Shown in pieces: positions 23,085-35,177 of a stretch of 64,000 nucleotides of DNA. Under the pieces are notes generated by a model. The model did not search any database. It had not been told where the DNA came from and saw nothing but the letters and a program-made list of their open reading frames with translations. A program made the position numbers and the translations under genes. This stretch comes from Papaver somniferum (lineage: Eukaryota; Streptophyta; Magnoliopsida; Ranunculales; Papaveraceae): positions 42,493,673 through 42,557,672 of the forward strand of contig NC_039361.1 in NCBI RefSeq assembly GCF_003573695.1, read 5' to 3'. Position 1 is the first letter of the stretch; each line of letters begins with the position of its first letter.

Positions 23085-24606
23085 TGATGTGATTTGTAGA
23101 TAGTGGTAAAAAGAGTGTCGTTTCTCAGACTTGTGAAGGATTTTTTTGGACTTATATTCAAAACTAAAATAGAAAACACAATAAAAATTATAGCAAACTC
23201 AAACAAAGATGATATCAATATTATAAGAAACACTGAGCCTGAGATTCCACTATTTTCCAAGTTCAAAGTGATTAAACCAATACTTATATTTATGCAATTT
23301 TCTCGTTTAATTTGATTCTAAAATATTGCAACAAGTAGATTTTCAAAAGTAGTAATTGTAAATACCAAGTATGAAGCATCAAAAGTCTTAAAACTAAGCA
23401 TACCCCATCAAAATAGATCACAATCACTCAAATAAAAATCATATTCAATAATAGTTCAAGGCGAATAATCATATAATTATTGCATATAAAAAGATAAAAT
23501 AGAATATACCACTTTTTGTTGGAAAAATAGCTTCCTCTATCGCCTCAGAAATGGGGTTTAGCTCCTCATATTAATCATGATCTCAGAATATTTGTTTATG
23601 GCTCAAAAGATGATTAAAAAGATGAAAAGTGATAATACAGACGATTCGCAACAGTTTGTTGGTGTTGCACAATCACTGTTACAGGAGAAATAGTTGCTAA
23701 AGACCTAATGCAACGCTGTGATGAACGACACATAGGTTCTTCCGTGAAACAAAGATATTTTTTTGCGACAGTTGCTTGTGCGTCAATGTTCTTCGTGTTC
23801 TTCCTCTTCAGCAGCAGCAGCAGAATAAGGTATTTTCCTACAACTCGATCTGTGGAGCTCTGTGGTGTTCTAAACTTCTCTGAAAGGATTCGTACCCCTT
23901 ATATGACTTATCCCCTCTCCTTTTATAGGCCACAGCTCGATTATATCTCCCCCAAAATCTTGGTTTATCTCCACAGCAAGTTTCAGAGTTATTTTTCTGC
24001 CAAACTCTCTTCACACGTATTTGACCTCTCCCAATACTTCCAAACTCTTTATTAGATAACTACGAATGTTGGGGAAGCTTTTCTAACCTTTAATCTCCCT
24101 GAATTGTCGAAATAAATATTTCAACAACAACCCGTGACCACAACACCTCTGTTTCCTTCTCCCGGTCGATCTAACCCAATTCATTCGATCCAATCACATA
24201 TACCAACCCTGTTATGCTCTAGGAAGTCCAGCCCAACAAAAATCAGCCATATGAATCTCGTTATTTCACATCCAACTGATGCTCCCAAATTCACACAGGT
24301 AATAACAGAGTTTCCCGCCAAAATTGTTTTTGAACGATGAAGAAAAAGGGGCGCCCCCTATCCAGAGTAGGGGTTCCTTTAGCAGCTGCCTTAAGGGGTG
24401 TCCTGGGGGTTCCCCTTATCCAAACCGGGGGTCCGAATAGCAAGTGTCCTCCGGGTGCTTTCCGACAACTTTTCGAGCCAATTTTTTTCAAAAATGTTTA
24501 TTGGCCAAAAATACCTACAAATAAATAAAACACCATAATAAGTACAAAAATGAACCCTAACAATATATAGAATCGAGACAAATCAGACACAAAAATGTGT
24601 CTAACA
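23085..24606 (-). repeat. Athila LTR 2, shared by both bodies
   Basis: Same length as the other LTRs and used as 5' LTR of body 1 and 3' LTR of body 2. Its plus-strand end is GTGTCTAACA instead of GTGTCTATCA, so the 4-bp inverted terminus is broken. The TATA box is at 23918-23927. Confidence 0.85.
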
Positions 24607-25823
24607 AATACCCCAAACCTATTATTTTCTAGTCCTCGAGCAAAAATAAATAGAAATAAAATCCTAACTCACTGTCGCAGGCATCGTCGATTGCATTTAG
24701 CGTATGCAATAAGCCTTTAAACCCCTAGATGTCCCTAGTGGCGGAGTGTTGTCTCTGGAGGGCTTACCAGAGGTATACCTACAAAACCTTTATACTCCAG
24801 ACCCTAGCTATCTACGCAGAACCTTGAAAGGCACTAAAGAATCTCCTTGGTTGGCATACTTATTGACTACAGGAGGAAGTACCCTGATACGAAATTCCAA
24901 TTGTTGTACACGAGTTTGCACTCAAGTATACTAAAATTCATATATAAGTGACAGAGCTCTACTCAGATAGTCGCACTATGGACATCAATATCCGGAGTCA
25001 AAACTAATCACATGGATAGATCAAGAAGATGGATATAGAGAAAAACATAGATAGTTTTGATGTTTACTAGGTGAACGGTGTTGCTCATATATGTCTGAAG
25101 GCCTCCGCCAAAATGAACCTATCCTAATGGACTGAGATACTAGTCTGACTAATATCAACACACTGGCATATACAAGGGTACCAGTGGTCGATAATCCTAA
25201 CTCTAGGTCAACATAACTGGCATATACAAGGGTTCCAGTGGTCGACTTTATTGAATTTATTCCAGTTGGTCTGATGGTCTGGTCTCAGTTTCTCTTTTTT
25301 TTTTGTATCTCAATCAGTCTAATTCACCCTAGCATTGGTAACAACTTGAATCGTGAGCCCCACCTAATCACTTAGAGAAACATAGTTTAAAAACAAAACA
25401 AAATAAAAACAGAAGTGAAAAGGACTCAACGAGATATGGTGAAACTATCATGTTATTTCTAACATCTGAGCTCTGTGCTTTTATGAATAGACTCTTTAGA
25501 TGTTGCCATCTAGTCAGATTGGTTCCTCAACTCCTACAACCAAAATGCTTCCATCCACTTAGATTCGTTAGTGCCATTCTTAATAGGGATAAATTTCTAG
25601 GCTCTGGAGTTTATTTATTGCAACGAAAAGGTAACAAAAAGTTCTGCCCCACCCCCAAACTTAAATCTAACATTGTCCTCAATGTTTCTAATTAAAGAAC
25701 AGTACCAAAAATATAAGTAACATGAGGAAATAGTAAAGAGATAAGTCGGAAAGATAGTACCTGGGTGAAGTGTAACCAAAAACCTACAAAAATATTATAC
25801 AACATACAAAATCGCCTCGATGG
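24607..25823. other. Athila body 2 polypurine tract and 3' noncoding region
   Basis: Near copy of 15598-16818. No envelope-like ORF. Confidence 0.6.
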
Positions 25824-27143
25824 TCAATCAAGGTAAACAGGGTCCTCCAGAGGGACCTCCTCAACATCACCTGTAGGAAAAGGCTCTAAAAAGGGCTTCA
25901 GTCGCTGGTCGTTAACCTTCGAAGAACTACTACCATCTGGTGTCTCAATATCAACATCGTCATGAGGAAAAACAGTACGGACCACAAAAGGACCGGTCCA
26001 CCGAGAGCGCAACTTCCCGGTAAATAGATGCAAACGAGTGTCATACAGAAGAACTTTTTGACCTGGAGAAAATGACTTTCGTAAAATATTCCTATCATGC
26101 ACAAGTTTCATTTTGTTCTTATACTCCTTAGCACTATCGTATGCATCTCTACGAATCTCGTCCAACTCATTGAGTTGGAGCTTTCTTTGAGCTCCTGCCT
26201 TGTCAAGTGAAAAGTTTAAGTTCTTAATAGCCCAATAGGCTCGATGCTCTAACTCAACAGGAAGGTGACATGCCTTTCCAAATACTAAACGATAAGGTGA
26301 CATTCCAATGGGTGTCTTAAATGCAGTACGGTAAGCCCATAAGGCATCAATAAGCCTCGACGACAAGTCTTTCCTATTTGGATTAACTATTTTCTCTAGA
26401 ATACGTTTAATTTCCCTATTGGAAACCTCTACCTGACCACTAGTCTGAGGGTGATATGGGGTTGCTACTTTATGGGTAATACCGTATTGTTTCATTAAAA
26501 GAGCAAACAGTCTATTACAAAAGTGTGAACCTCCATCACTAATTATAGTTCGCGGCGTACCAAAACGTGTAAGTTTATTCTCTTTCAAAAACTGGACTAC
26601 GACCCCGTGGTCATTCATTTTACACGGAACCGCCTTAACCCACTTAGACACATAGTCTAAAGTGACAAGTATGTAAAGATAACCAAACGAAATAGGAAAT
26701 GGACCCATAAAATCAACGCCCCACACATCAAAGACCTCAATCACTAAAATAGGGTTCAAAGGCATCATATTTCTACGGGAAATGGTTCCTAACTTCTGGA
26801 AACGCTCACAAGAAACACAATGACTATGGGAATCTTTAAACAATGAAGGCCAGTAAAATCCACACTGCAAAATCTTAGCAGCAGTCTTCTTAGCACTAAA
26901 ATGACCCCCACATGCATGTTCATGACAAAAGGAGATAATACTAGACTGGTCACTCTCAGATACACATCTCCTAATAATCTGGTCCGGACAATACTTGAAC
27001 AGATAAGGATCGTCCCAAAAGAAATGCTTAACCTCGGCTAAAAACCTATAACGATCTTGCTTACCCCAATGTTGAGGCATTCGACCAGTAACAAGATAAT
27101 TAACTATATTTGCATACCAAGGTGATTGGGAAACAGAGAACAA
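25824..27143 (-). pseudogene. Athila body 2 integrase (long open frame)
   Basis: An uninterrupted frame of 439 codons covers the whole integrase: zinc part ([11 protein letters not shown] ... HCVSCERFQ), catalytic Asp in GVDFMGPF, Asp in ISDGGSHF, Glu in [11 protein letters not shown], and a C-terminal [13 protein letters not shown] segment. The last zinc-binding Cys of the HHCC set is Phe here (CERFQ; body 1 has CERCQ). So the DDE core is intact while the zinc site is damaged. The frame begins just after a stop in the RNase H-integrase linker, so no full polyprotein exists. Confidence 0.85.
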
Positions 27144-28205
27144 TTATTTATCAGGAAAACTGTCCCTTATAGGAAGGGAATTATTAGGGGAACTAAAAGC
27201 TAGCCTAGACAAGTGGTCTGCTACTACATTCTCTGCACCCCTTTTGTCTCTAATGTCTGGACAAAATTCTTGTAACAAAAGGATCCATCTAATCAATCTA
27301 GGTTTGGTATCCTTCTTAGACAAAAGGTATTTCAAAGCAGCATGATCAGTATAGATTACGATCTTAGAACCTAATAATAGGATCTAAACTTATCCAAGGC
27401 AAACACGATGGCTAGCAATTCCTTCTCGGTAGTTGTATAGTTCATTTGGGCATCATTCAGAGTTTTGCTAGCATAGTAAATCACATGGAGTAATTTGTTT
27501 TCTCGCTGACCTAGCACAACGCCTATAGCATAATCTGAAGCATCACACATAATTTCAAAGGGTAGGTTCCAGTTAGGTGCCTGGACTATCGGGGCAGTAG
27601 TGAGTAAAGTTTTAAGCTTATCAAAAGCCTTTAAGCAAGCATCATCAAAGACAAACTTAACATCTTTTGCAAGCAAATTGCAAAGAGGTCTAGAAATCAA
27701 GCTAAAATCCTTAATGAATCGACGGTAAAAACCTGCATGCCCTAAGAATGACCTAATATCTTTTACGGTTTTTGGGACTGTAAGTCTTAATAAGGTCAAC
27801 TTTGGCTTTGTCTACCTCTATACCCTTTGAAGAAACGATGTGCCCTAAGACAATTCCTGATTCAACCATGAAATGGCATTTTTCCCAATTAAGCACTAAA
27901 TTCTTTTCCTTACACCTAGTCAACACTAATGTCAAATGATGCAAGCACTCATCAAAAGATGAACCAAACACTGAAAAATCATCCATAAAGACCTCTAAAA
28001 ACCGTTCTACCATATCAGAAAATATGCTCATCATACAACGCTGAAAAGTCGCAGGGGCATTACAAACCCGAAAGGCATGCGTCTATACGCAAAGGTACCA
28101 AAGGGACAGGTAAAAGTGGTTTTCTCTTGGTCTTCTGGGGAAATAACGATCTGATTAACCGAGTAGCCATCTAAGAAGCATAGTGACTATGTCCAGCTAA
28201 TCTCT
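27144..28205 (-). pseudogene. Athila body 2 RT end and RNase H
   Basis: The order is RT palm end (MMSIFSDMVERFLEVFMDDF at 28034), thumb (ESGIVLGHIVSSKGIEVDKA), connection (FLGHAGFYRRFIKDFSLISR), RNase H ([50 protein letters not shown]). Frameshifts lie near 28065, 27780 and 27365. Single-base losses dominate compared with body 1. Confidence 0.8.
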
Positions 28206-29356
28206 CTAGCATTGGTCGATAAAAGGAAGGGGAAAGTGATCCTTCCTTGTGACCTTGTTCAATTTCCTATAGTCAATACACACACGCCATCCCGTGGTCA
28301 CTCGGGTTGGGATTAATTCATTATTATCATTCTGGACTACAGTGATACCTGATTTCTTGGGGACAACCTGAACAGGGCTGACCCACTTACTGTCTGAAAT
28401 TGGGTAAATAATACCCGCATCTAACAACTTAAGCACCTCTTTTCGAACTACCTCTTTCATGTTAGGGTTCAGTCGACGTTGCATCTCCCTAGAAGGTTTG
28501 GAGTCTTCCTCTAAATGAATCTGATGCATACACACAGTAGGACTTATACCCTTAATGTCTGCTATAGTCCACCCTAAAGCTTCCTTATTGTCTTGAAGTA
28601 CATTTACTAGCCTACTTTCCTGATCACTATCCAAATCGGAAGCTACAATCACAGGTAAAGTCTCAGATGGGCCTAAAAACACATACTTTAGAGTATCGGG
28701 TAGTGGTTTAAGGTCCAACTTTGGGGGCTCTTCTAAAGAAGGAATTAGGGTAGTCTCAGAAACTGGTAACGATTCGAACCTAGATTTCCATCTATCAGTG
28801 TCTAACACAGGGGTAGAATCTAATAGAGCATTCACCTGTTCAATAGTGCTATCGTCGTCAAAATCTAAACCAAAATGGGATAGACAACTTTCTAATGGGT
28901 CTTCAGACAAAATGTTTGGTAATGACTTGAACTAAGGCTTCTATCATGTTCACCTCTTCAACACATGTGTCATCTAGCTCATAAGGTAGCTTACTGACAT
29001 TAAAAATGTTCATCTCCATAGTCATATTACCAAAAGATAAACTCATCACACCATTTCGACAGTTAATGATCGCATTAGACGTAGCTAAAAATGGCGACCT
29101 AAAATCCAGGTATCTGGTTCTCTGGGTCAGGGCAGGTTGGGTATCTAGGACCACGAAATCCACTGGATAATAAACTTGTCGACCTCAATAAGGACATCCT
29201 CAATAACACCTCGAGGAATTTTAACAGACCTATCAGCTAACTGCAGTGTCTGAGTAGGTTTCATTTCACCAAGTCCTAGCTGTAAGTATACATGGTACGG
29301 AAGTAGGTTCACACTGGCTCCTAAGTCAAGTAAAGCTTTTTCTACCCGGGTTTACC
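28206..29356 (-). pseudogene. Athila body 2 protease end and RT fingers
   Basis: Two frames cover this part: 29163-28903 (protease end, SPFLATSNAIINCRNGVMSL) and 28910-28206 (linker, then KKSGITVVQNDNNELIPTR and WRVCIDYRKLNKV). Small deletions at about 29100, 28925 and 28200 separate them. It is the counterpart of 18791-20251, which stayed open in body 1. Confidence 0.75.
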
Positions 29357-31190
29357 TATTGTACAAGCAATGGTAGGGGAACCTGGGTCTTTGTACTTTG
29401 GAGTTGTAGTGTTTGAATAATTGAACTTACGTGACTAGCTAAAAAGGCTTTCTTATGGACGCTAAGTTTTCGCTTTCGCGTACACATATCCTTAAGGAAC
29501 TTGGCATAAGCAGGAATTTGCCTAATTGCATCTAATAAAGGAAGGTTTATGGTAACTTGCTTAAAAACCTCCAATATGTCATTAAAGTTCGATTCCTTCT
29601 TTGTTGGTACTAATAGCTGAGGAAATGGGGCTCTAGGCACAGAATCAGACCTCTCAGGAACTGAGTTGGCATCATCAGAAATTTTATCAGTTTCCTTAGC
29701 TAGTGGTCCTGAGGGGTGAACTACAGTATGTTCACTATCGGGCATGGTTACCTGATTGTCTACTATTCTACCACTCCTAAGGGTTCTAATAGCATTCAAT
29801 TGATTCGATGGTTTTGTACCTACTTCATGAACTCCTCTAGGATTGGGATTAGTCTGACTAGGGAACCTACCATTATCTCTCTCACTTAAGGTCTTAGCTA
29901 TTTGGCCGACTTGAAGTTCTAACTTAGCAAGGCTCTGAGCATTAGTTTGAAAATTCTGGGTTTCCTGTTGAAAACTAACATGGCTCTGTGCTAACATTTC
30001 CTGAGTTTTTGCTAACATCTTAATAGATTCCTCTAAGCTAGTCGTTTTATTTTCTGGGCCTGATGTATTCCTAGTGTAGCCAAAACCTGGGGGAGCATTA
30101 GAATTATTAGACTGACCCTGACTCTGGCCCTTAGACCATGAAAAGTTCGGATGGTTCCTCCAACCAGGATTATAGGTTTCTGAATATGGGTCAAACTTCT
30201 GACGATTATCAAACCTAGTGTTATTATATAGAGCATTGGCTTGCTCTTCATTATTCTGGCCTTCCCAAAAGGCTCCAATCTACCACTAGTGTTACCCACT
30301 TCTAAAGCTTCTAACCTTTTCGCTATAGCAGCAATTTTGGCATCTGATTCATAGCCTCCTTCTACCCTATTAACGTTTCCTCTCTAAGAAGAATTGTTTT
30401 CTGGGGTCCCCTACTACTTTCCCATTGTTGGGTTTTTCGGCGACTTCATAAATATGTCATCGCGTCATCAACTGTTTGGTTCTCAAATCCACCAGTACAC
30501 ATAGATTCTACTGTGGTGTGGTGGGATAATCTAAACCCTCATAAAGGATCTGAACTAACCTAACCTTCTCTAAACCATGATGAGGACATTGGGCTAATAA
30601 ATCATTGAACCTTTCCAAATACCTATAAAGTTTCTCCCTCCTGTTGAGAAAACGTGCATTTGCGTCCTAATAGACGATGTTTTGTGCCTAGGGAAAAACT
30701 TGAAAAGGCAGATGTAAGTTGTTCATACGTTTCGATTGACCCGGAAGCCAAACTATATAGCCACGATTTAGCTTTATCTTTCAGGGAAAAGGGGAATAAC
30801 CTAAGTTTCAAAGCATCATCATCTAGTTTCTAATCCTGAGGGTACTACAAATTTCCTCAAAGTCCCTAACATGGAAATAGGGGTTTTCATTTTCTTTCCC
30901 TAAAAAGATTGGGAGCAGCTGTAAGGTCCCAGGTTTAAGTTCATAAGTTGCTTCCGTCTCAGCTAACCTGATACATGAGGGACGAGTAGTCCTAGTTGGA
31001 TTCAACAAAGCTTTCAAAGTTGCCATTTCTGGCGCTATCGGAGCAACAGGATTCTCTCCTCAGTCAAAGGACGTTCAAAAACAGACTCTTCAAAAGTCGG
31101 ACTCTCTAGATTAAGGTAATCGAGACGCTTCGAACTACTAGGTTTCTCTTTAACAAATCTACCTAGTGCGTCTCTTTTACGTTCAGGCAT
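29356..31190 (-). pseudogene. Athila body 2 gag
   Basis: The start is at 31190 (MPERKRDALGRF). Capsid-like and linker segments are spread over frames ending at 31035, 30823, 30623, 30033 and 29356. It keeps the roughly 220-base Gln/Asn/Gly-rich linker (about 29965-30185) that is absent in body 1. Many single-base losses between 30370 and 30830 make it the most decayed part of the body. Confidence 0.75.
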
Positions 31191-31274
31191 ACAATAGAAT
31201 TTTCTAAATTGGAAGGGTAAGCAAACACAGATCAAGGCCGACTCAACCAAATCAAACCTATTGATTTCTAGCAA

Positions 31275-32245
31275 ACAAAAAGCATGATGGCTCCACTTAG
31301 ATTGTTTCTAGACCAGCTTCTAATCCTTCGAACGGGAATTCGTTACAATTTAAGCAAACCCCTCTGGAATCAATCCGAGTTAACGTAAGTTGAATAGAGG
31401 CGAGGGAAGCTCGGTGGAGCTTTGATACCCAAGGCCTCACCGGTATTACAAGGCGGCGCAGTCACGCATTCAACTTACAGAAACCGTCAAGAACTTCGAA
31501 GTATGCTTAAAAGAGTAACCAATATTTTTCGAATGACTTTCCTGTTAAGCTCGTTACCCTATCGGTCTCGTTCTAGTCAAAATTTTAGGCTTAGGTTCGC
31601 GTAGGTTACGTGTTCCTAAAGCGGGCAAGAAGAGAACGGTGATGAAATCCGAACCCTTATCTTGTATGGCCAGGCCTTGCCCTTTACTAGAAAAATAAAT
31701 GTCGTATTCAGTCCTCAACATATATGCAAACGAATGAGTCCAGTAACTCGCTGACAGGGGATTCACGAGTGTTTAGAATCTTACCTCCCGTTCCAGACGG
31801 GGGATGAGTCGGTTGTAGTCGACTCGGGCCACTGACTCCGATGTCAAGTGTACGAACCCAAGGTGCAGAGACAATATCGTAATTGTCCTCCTTCTCTGCA
31901 AACAGTTTATATTTTAAGTACCCTTCCGTAGGGTAATAATAAAAAAATAATGTCCCAAAGTCCAGAAGTCGAAAAAGTAAAGAAAAATTACAAAAATAAT
32001 AAACCCTAATACAGTTTTTTTTTTTTTAAAGAAAATAAACAAACTCTAAACTAAAATTGTCTAAAATAAAATTGTCTTCTTTTCTGTTCTTTTTGCTTTA
32101 ATCTTTAGCTCCAAGTCTTTATGAAATCACCAAACTCTTTGGCTCAATTTTGTTTATGCTTCAGAACCTGTAGACACAAGATAAATACCCAAAAACATAA
32201 AAAAGAACAAAAATAGTAAAAAGAAATCTAAAACCCTAAAAACAA
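31275..32245 (-). other. Athila body 2 5' leader
   Basis: Counterpart of 22084-23060. No coding frame on the element strand. Confidence 0.6.
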
Positions 32246-32264
32246 GTCCGCGTCAGCGGCGCCA
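32246..32264 (-). other. Primer-binding site, Athila body 2
   Basis: Minus strand TGGCGCCGCTGACGCGGAC, five bases inside LTR 3. Confidence 0.6.
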
Positions 32265-32269
32265 AAAAT

Positions 32270-33791
32270 TGATGTGATTTGTAGATAGTGGTAAAAAGAG
32301 TGTCGTTTCTCAGACTTGTGAAGGATTTTTTTTAGACTTAAATTCAAAACTAAAATAGAAAACACAATAAAAATTATAGCAAACTCAAACAAATATGATA
32401 TCAATATTAAAAGAAACACTGAGGCTAAGATTCCACTATTTTCCAAGTTCAAAGTGATTAAACCAATACTTATATTTATGCAATTTTCTCGTTTAATTTG
32501 ATTCTAAAATATTGCAACAAGTAGATTTTCAAAAGTAGTAATTGTAAATACCAAGTATGAAGCATCAAAAGTCTTAAAACTAAGCATACTCCATCAAAAT
32601 AGATCACAATCACTCAAATAAAAATCATATTCAACAATAGTTCAAGGCGAATAATCATATAATTATTGCAAATAAAAAGATAAAATAGAATTTACCACTT
32701 TTTGTTGGAAAAATAGCTTCCTCTATCGCCTCAGCAATGGGGTTTATCTCCTCATATTAATCATGATCTCAGAATATTTGTTTATGGCTCAAAAGATGAT
32801 TAAAAAGATGAAAAGTGATAATACAGACGATTCGCAACAGTTTGTTGGTGTTGCAGAATCACTGTTACAGGGCGAAATAGTAACTTAAGACCTAATGCAA
32901 CGCTGTGATGAACGACACATAGGTTCTGTTGTGAAACAACAATAGTTTTCTGCGACAGTTGCTTGTGCGTCAATTTTCTTCGTGTTCTTCCTCTTCAGCA
33001 GCAGCAGCAGAATAAGGTATTTTCCTGCAACTCGATCTCTGGAGCTCTGTGGTGTTCTAAACTTCTTTGAAAGGATTCTTACCCCTTATATGACTTATCC
33101 CCTCTCCTTTTATAGGCCACAGCTCGATTAAATCTCCCCCAAAATCTTGGTTAATCTCCACAACAAGTTTCGGAGTTTTTTTCTGCCAAACTCTCTTCAC
33201 GCGTATTTGACCTCTCCCAATACTTCCAAACTCTTTATTAGATAACTACGAATGTTGAGGAAGCTTTTCTAACCTTTAATCTCCCTGAATTGTCGAAAAA
33301 AATATTCCAACAGCAACCCGTGACCACAACACCTCTGTTTCCTTCTCCCGGTCGATCTAACCCAATTCATTCGATCCAATCACATATACCAACCCTGATA
33401 TGCTCTAGGAAGTCCAGCCCAACAAAAATCAGCCATTGAATCTCGTTATTTCACGTCCAACTGATGCTCCCAAATTCACACAGGTAATAACAGAGTTTCC
33501 CGCCAAAATTGTTTTTGAACGATGAAGAAAAAGGCGCGCCCCCTATCCAGAGTAGGGGTTCCTTTAGCAGCTGCCTTAAGGGGTGTCCTGGGGGTGCCCC
33601 TTATCCAAATCGGGGGTCCGATTAGCAAGTGTCCTCCGGGTGCTTTCCGACAACTTTTCAAGCCAATTTTTTCCAAAAATGTTTATTGGCCAAAAATACC
33701 TACAAATAAATAAAACACCATAATAAGTACAAAAATGAACCCTAACAATATATAGAATCGAGACAAATCGGACACAAAAATGTGTCTATCA
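32270..33791 (-). repeat. Athila LTR 3 (outer 5' LTR of the array)
   Basis: Intact termini TGATGTGATTTG and GTGTCTATCA. Followed directly by LINE-1 sequence; GTAAT (33792-33796) is the expected right half of the target duplication, but its partner is lost with the truncated left end. TATA box at 33105-33114. Confidence 0.85.
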
Positions 33792-34518
33792 GTAATATAC
33801 CTCAATTTTATAAATTTTGTTTTGTTATACGGGAAGTTTGGAAACACGGATGCAATGTTGTCTTTGACAATTTACAGGTGCATTGTGCCACTGTTATCAG
33901 AAATGTGAATTCCCACATGAATGACTGCTGTAGAGTTAAAACAATGGTGAATACAGGAAATGGGACTGGACATAATGTTGTCTCAAGAATATGGAAAAGG
34001 CCGGAACTTGATGTGATAAAAATTAATTTTGACGATGCGTTTTGTAGATATAACAACAATGCAGGCCTGTGACTAATAGCTAGAAATAATGCAGGTACGT
34101 CCAATGAAGCTAGAAGTGCACCAGTCAAATCATTACAACCTGAGGAGGTTGAATCATTGGCATCATTAGAAGGGATCAAATGGGAAGCAGCAAAAGGGTT
34201 TAGGAAAATCCATCTAGAGGGAGACAGTCAGAACGTAGTCAATGCCGTTAATGGCAAAGCAGGAGCAGTTGCCTGGTTACATAATAATATTATTCAATAT
34301 TGTCAGTTCTTGTTAAAAAGATTTTGAATTTATAGTTTTGTTTATAAAGATGCAAACAATACAGCAGATTCACTAGCTAAGCATGCTCTATCTATTTCAG
34401 TGTTAGAGGAATGGCTACATATTAAGCCATCTTGGCTGGAAACAGCATTGACGGATGATAGTCTGTCTATGTAATTTCATCCTAATCAATAAAATCTCAC
34501 ATTTCTTATTAAAAAAAA
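33792..34518 (+). pseudogene. LINE-1 fragment: RNase H-like domain and poly(A) tail
   Basis: One plus-strand frame encodes the C-terminal RNase H-like domain of a plant LINE ORF2: WKRPELDVIKINFDDAF, LIARNNAG, VESLASLEGIKWEAAKGFRK, IHLEGDSQNVVNAVNGKAGA and YKDANNTADSLAKHAL. In-frame TGA stops are at 34070 and about 34325. The natural stop is TAA 34472. AATAAAATC and an A-run (34511-34518) close the element. This is the 3' half of the LINE whose RT part is at 13073-13770. Confidence 0.85.
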
Positions 34519-34665
34519 GGTAAATTTCATGTAGATATATTGAACGGCTCAATAGATATGCCAGCAGAGAGGTTAGCACTCACGGCTTTGTTTCCTCACA
34601 GAGTGACGTTATATTAGATGCAAGGTTTTACAATTTTAACCCTAAGATAAAAACCACCGTCAACA
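34519..34665 (-). repeat. 5' LTR of Tat element, outer end
   Basis: Resumes with GTAAATTTCATGTAGATATA, collinear with 4365-4502 of the 3' LTR, and ends ...CAACA followed by CACCC. About 33 bases present in the 3' LTR (about 4335-4367) are missing at the LINE insertion site. Confidence 0.85.
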
Positions 34666-34670
34666 CACCC

Positions 34671-35177
34671 ACAAATTCCCACAAGACTACCAAAAATTTA
34701 CTATACCTCAGTATTACCCTCTCTACATCTATTTCACTCTCCATCTAGCGGATTCTTCTAACCATCTCCCTACCTCTCAAGGAAATCTTCTCCTCAGGTA
34801 TGTTCAGGTAAGTAAATCACTTTATCTTCTCCTCAGCTTTATCTCGCTAATTGTTTCCAATCACTTGATTCATAAACATGCCCTATTTCTAGTTGATCTT
34901 CTAATTCATTATTTTAATCACTACTCTAGGATGCCTTCTTTTTGTAACAATGTTATTCTCTCTGAAATGTCTAATTATGCTTCAAACATGATGATATCTA
35001 TTTTAAGAATTCGTCAGTGTTAAAACCAAAAACATCATTACCATAAAAAACCCAAAGTATGATTACATTTTGTTCAAACTTTCACCTTTCCTAAGTAATC
35101 CCATACTAGACAAAGTAAAACATAACATAGTTCTTATCCACCCATTTAATCACACCATCATAAGAAAAATAAGAAAA
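34671..35177. other. Right flank of the Tat element
   Basis: I find no gene. CTTCTCCTCAGGTATGTTCAGGTAAGTAAATC near 34790-34815 looks like splice signals but cannot be tied to an exon. Confidence 0.35.

Larger units (their letters stand above)
13771..33791 (-). mobile_element. Tandem Athila-lineage array: leader fragment-LTR-body-LTR-body-LTR
   Basis: Three LTRs of 1522 bp each (14076-15597, 23085-24606, 32270-33791) in the same orientation enclose two internal regions (15598-23084 and 24607-32269). Left of the first LTR is a third copy of the internal 5' leader (13771-14075), which ends inside the LINE. Each body encodes gag-protease-RT-RNase H-integrase on the minus strand. Athila assignment comes from the RT motif CNAPATFQRCMMSIFSDM, the FMDD catalytic box, the protease motif DLGASVNLLP and the TGGCGCC-type primer site. 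There is no envelope-like ORF after integrase, although some Athila elements have one. Array origin: LTR-LTR unequal exchange or a tandem insertion. Confidence 0.85.
1441..34665 (-). mobile_element. Tat-lineage Ty3/gypsy LTR retrotransposon with nested insertions in its 5' LTR
   Basis: The boundaries are defined by sequence. Both outer ends carry LTRs that start (plus strand) TGTTTGTGGGTG and end ...AACA. CACCC occurs immediately outside both ends (1436-1440 and 34666-34670) as a perfect 5-bp target duplication. On the minus strand the order is 5' LTR, primer-binding site, gag, protease remnant, integrase tail, long 3' region with an antisense ORF, polypurine tract, 3' LTR. The 5' LTR is split at about 13070/34518 by a LINE that is itself split by an Athila array, which is why the element spans 33 kb. 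Without the nested insertions it is about 11.8 kb. Assignment to the Tat group rests on the integrase-tail motif FQIGDMVVKAT, the antisense ORF and the long LTRs. It cannot be autonomous because reverse transcriptase is missing. Confidence 0.85.

Noticed and set aside
24607..25823. Envelope-like gene of Athila
   Set aside because: No long minus-strand frame, signal peptide or membrane segment exists downstream of integrase in either body.
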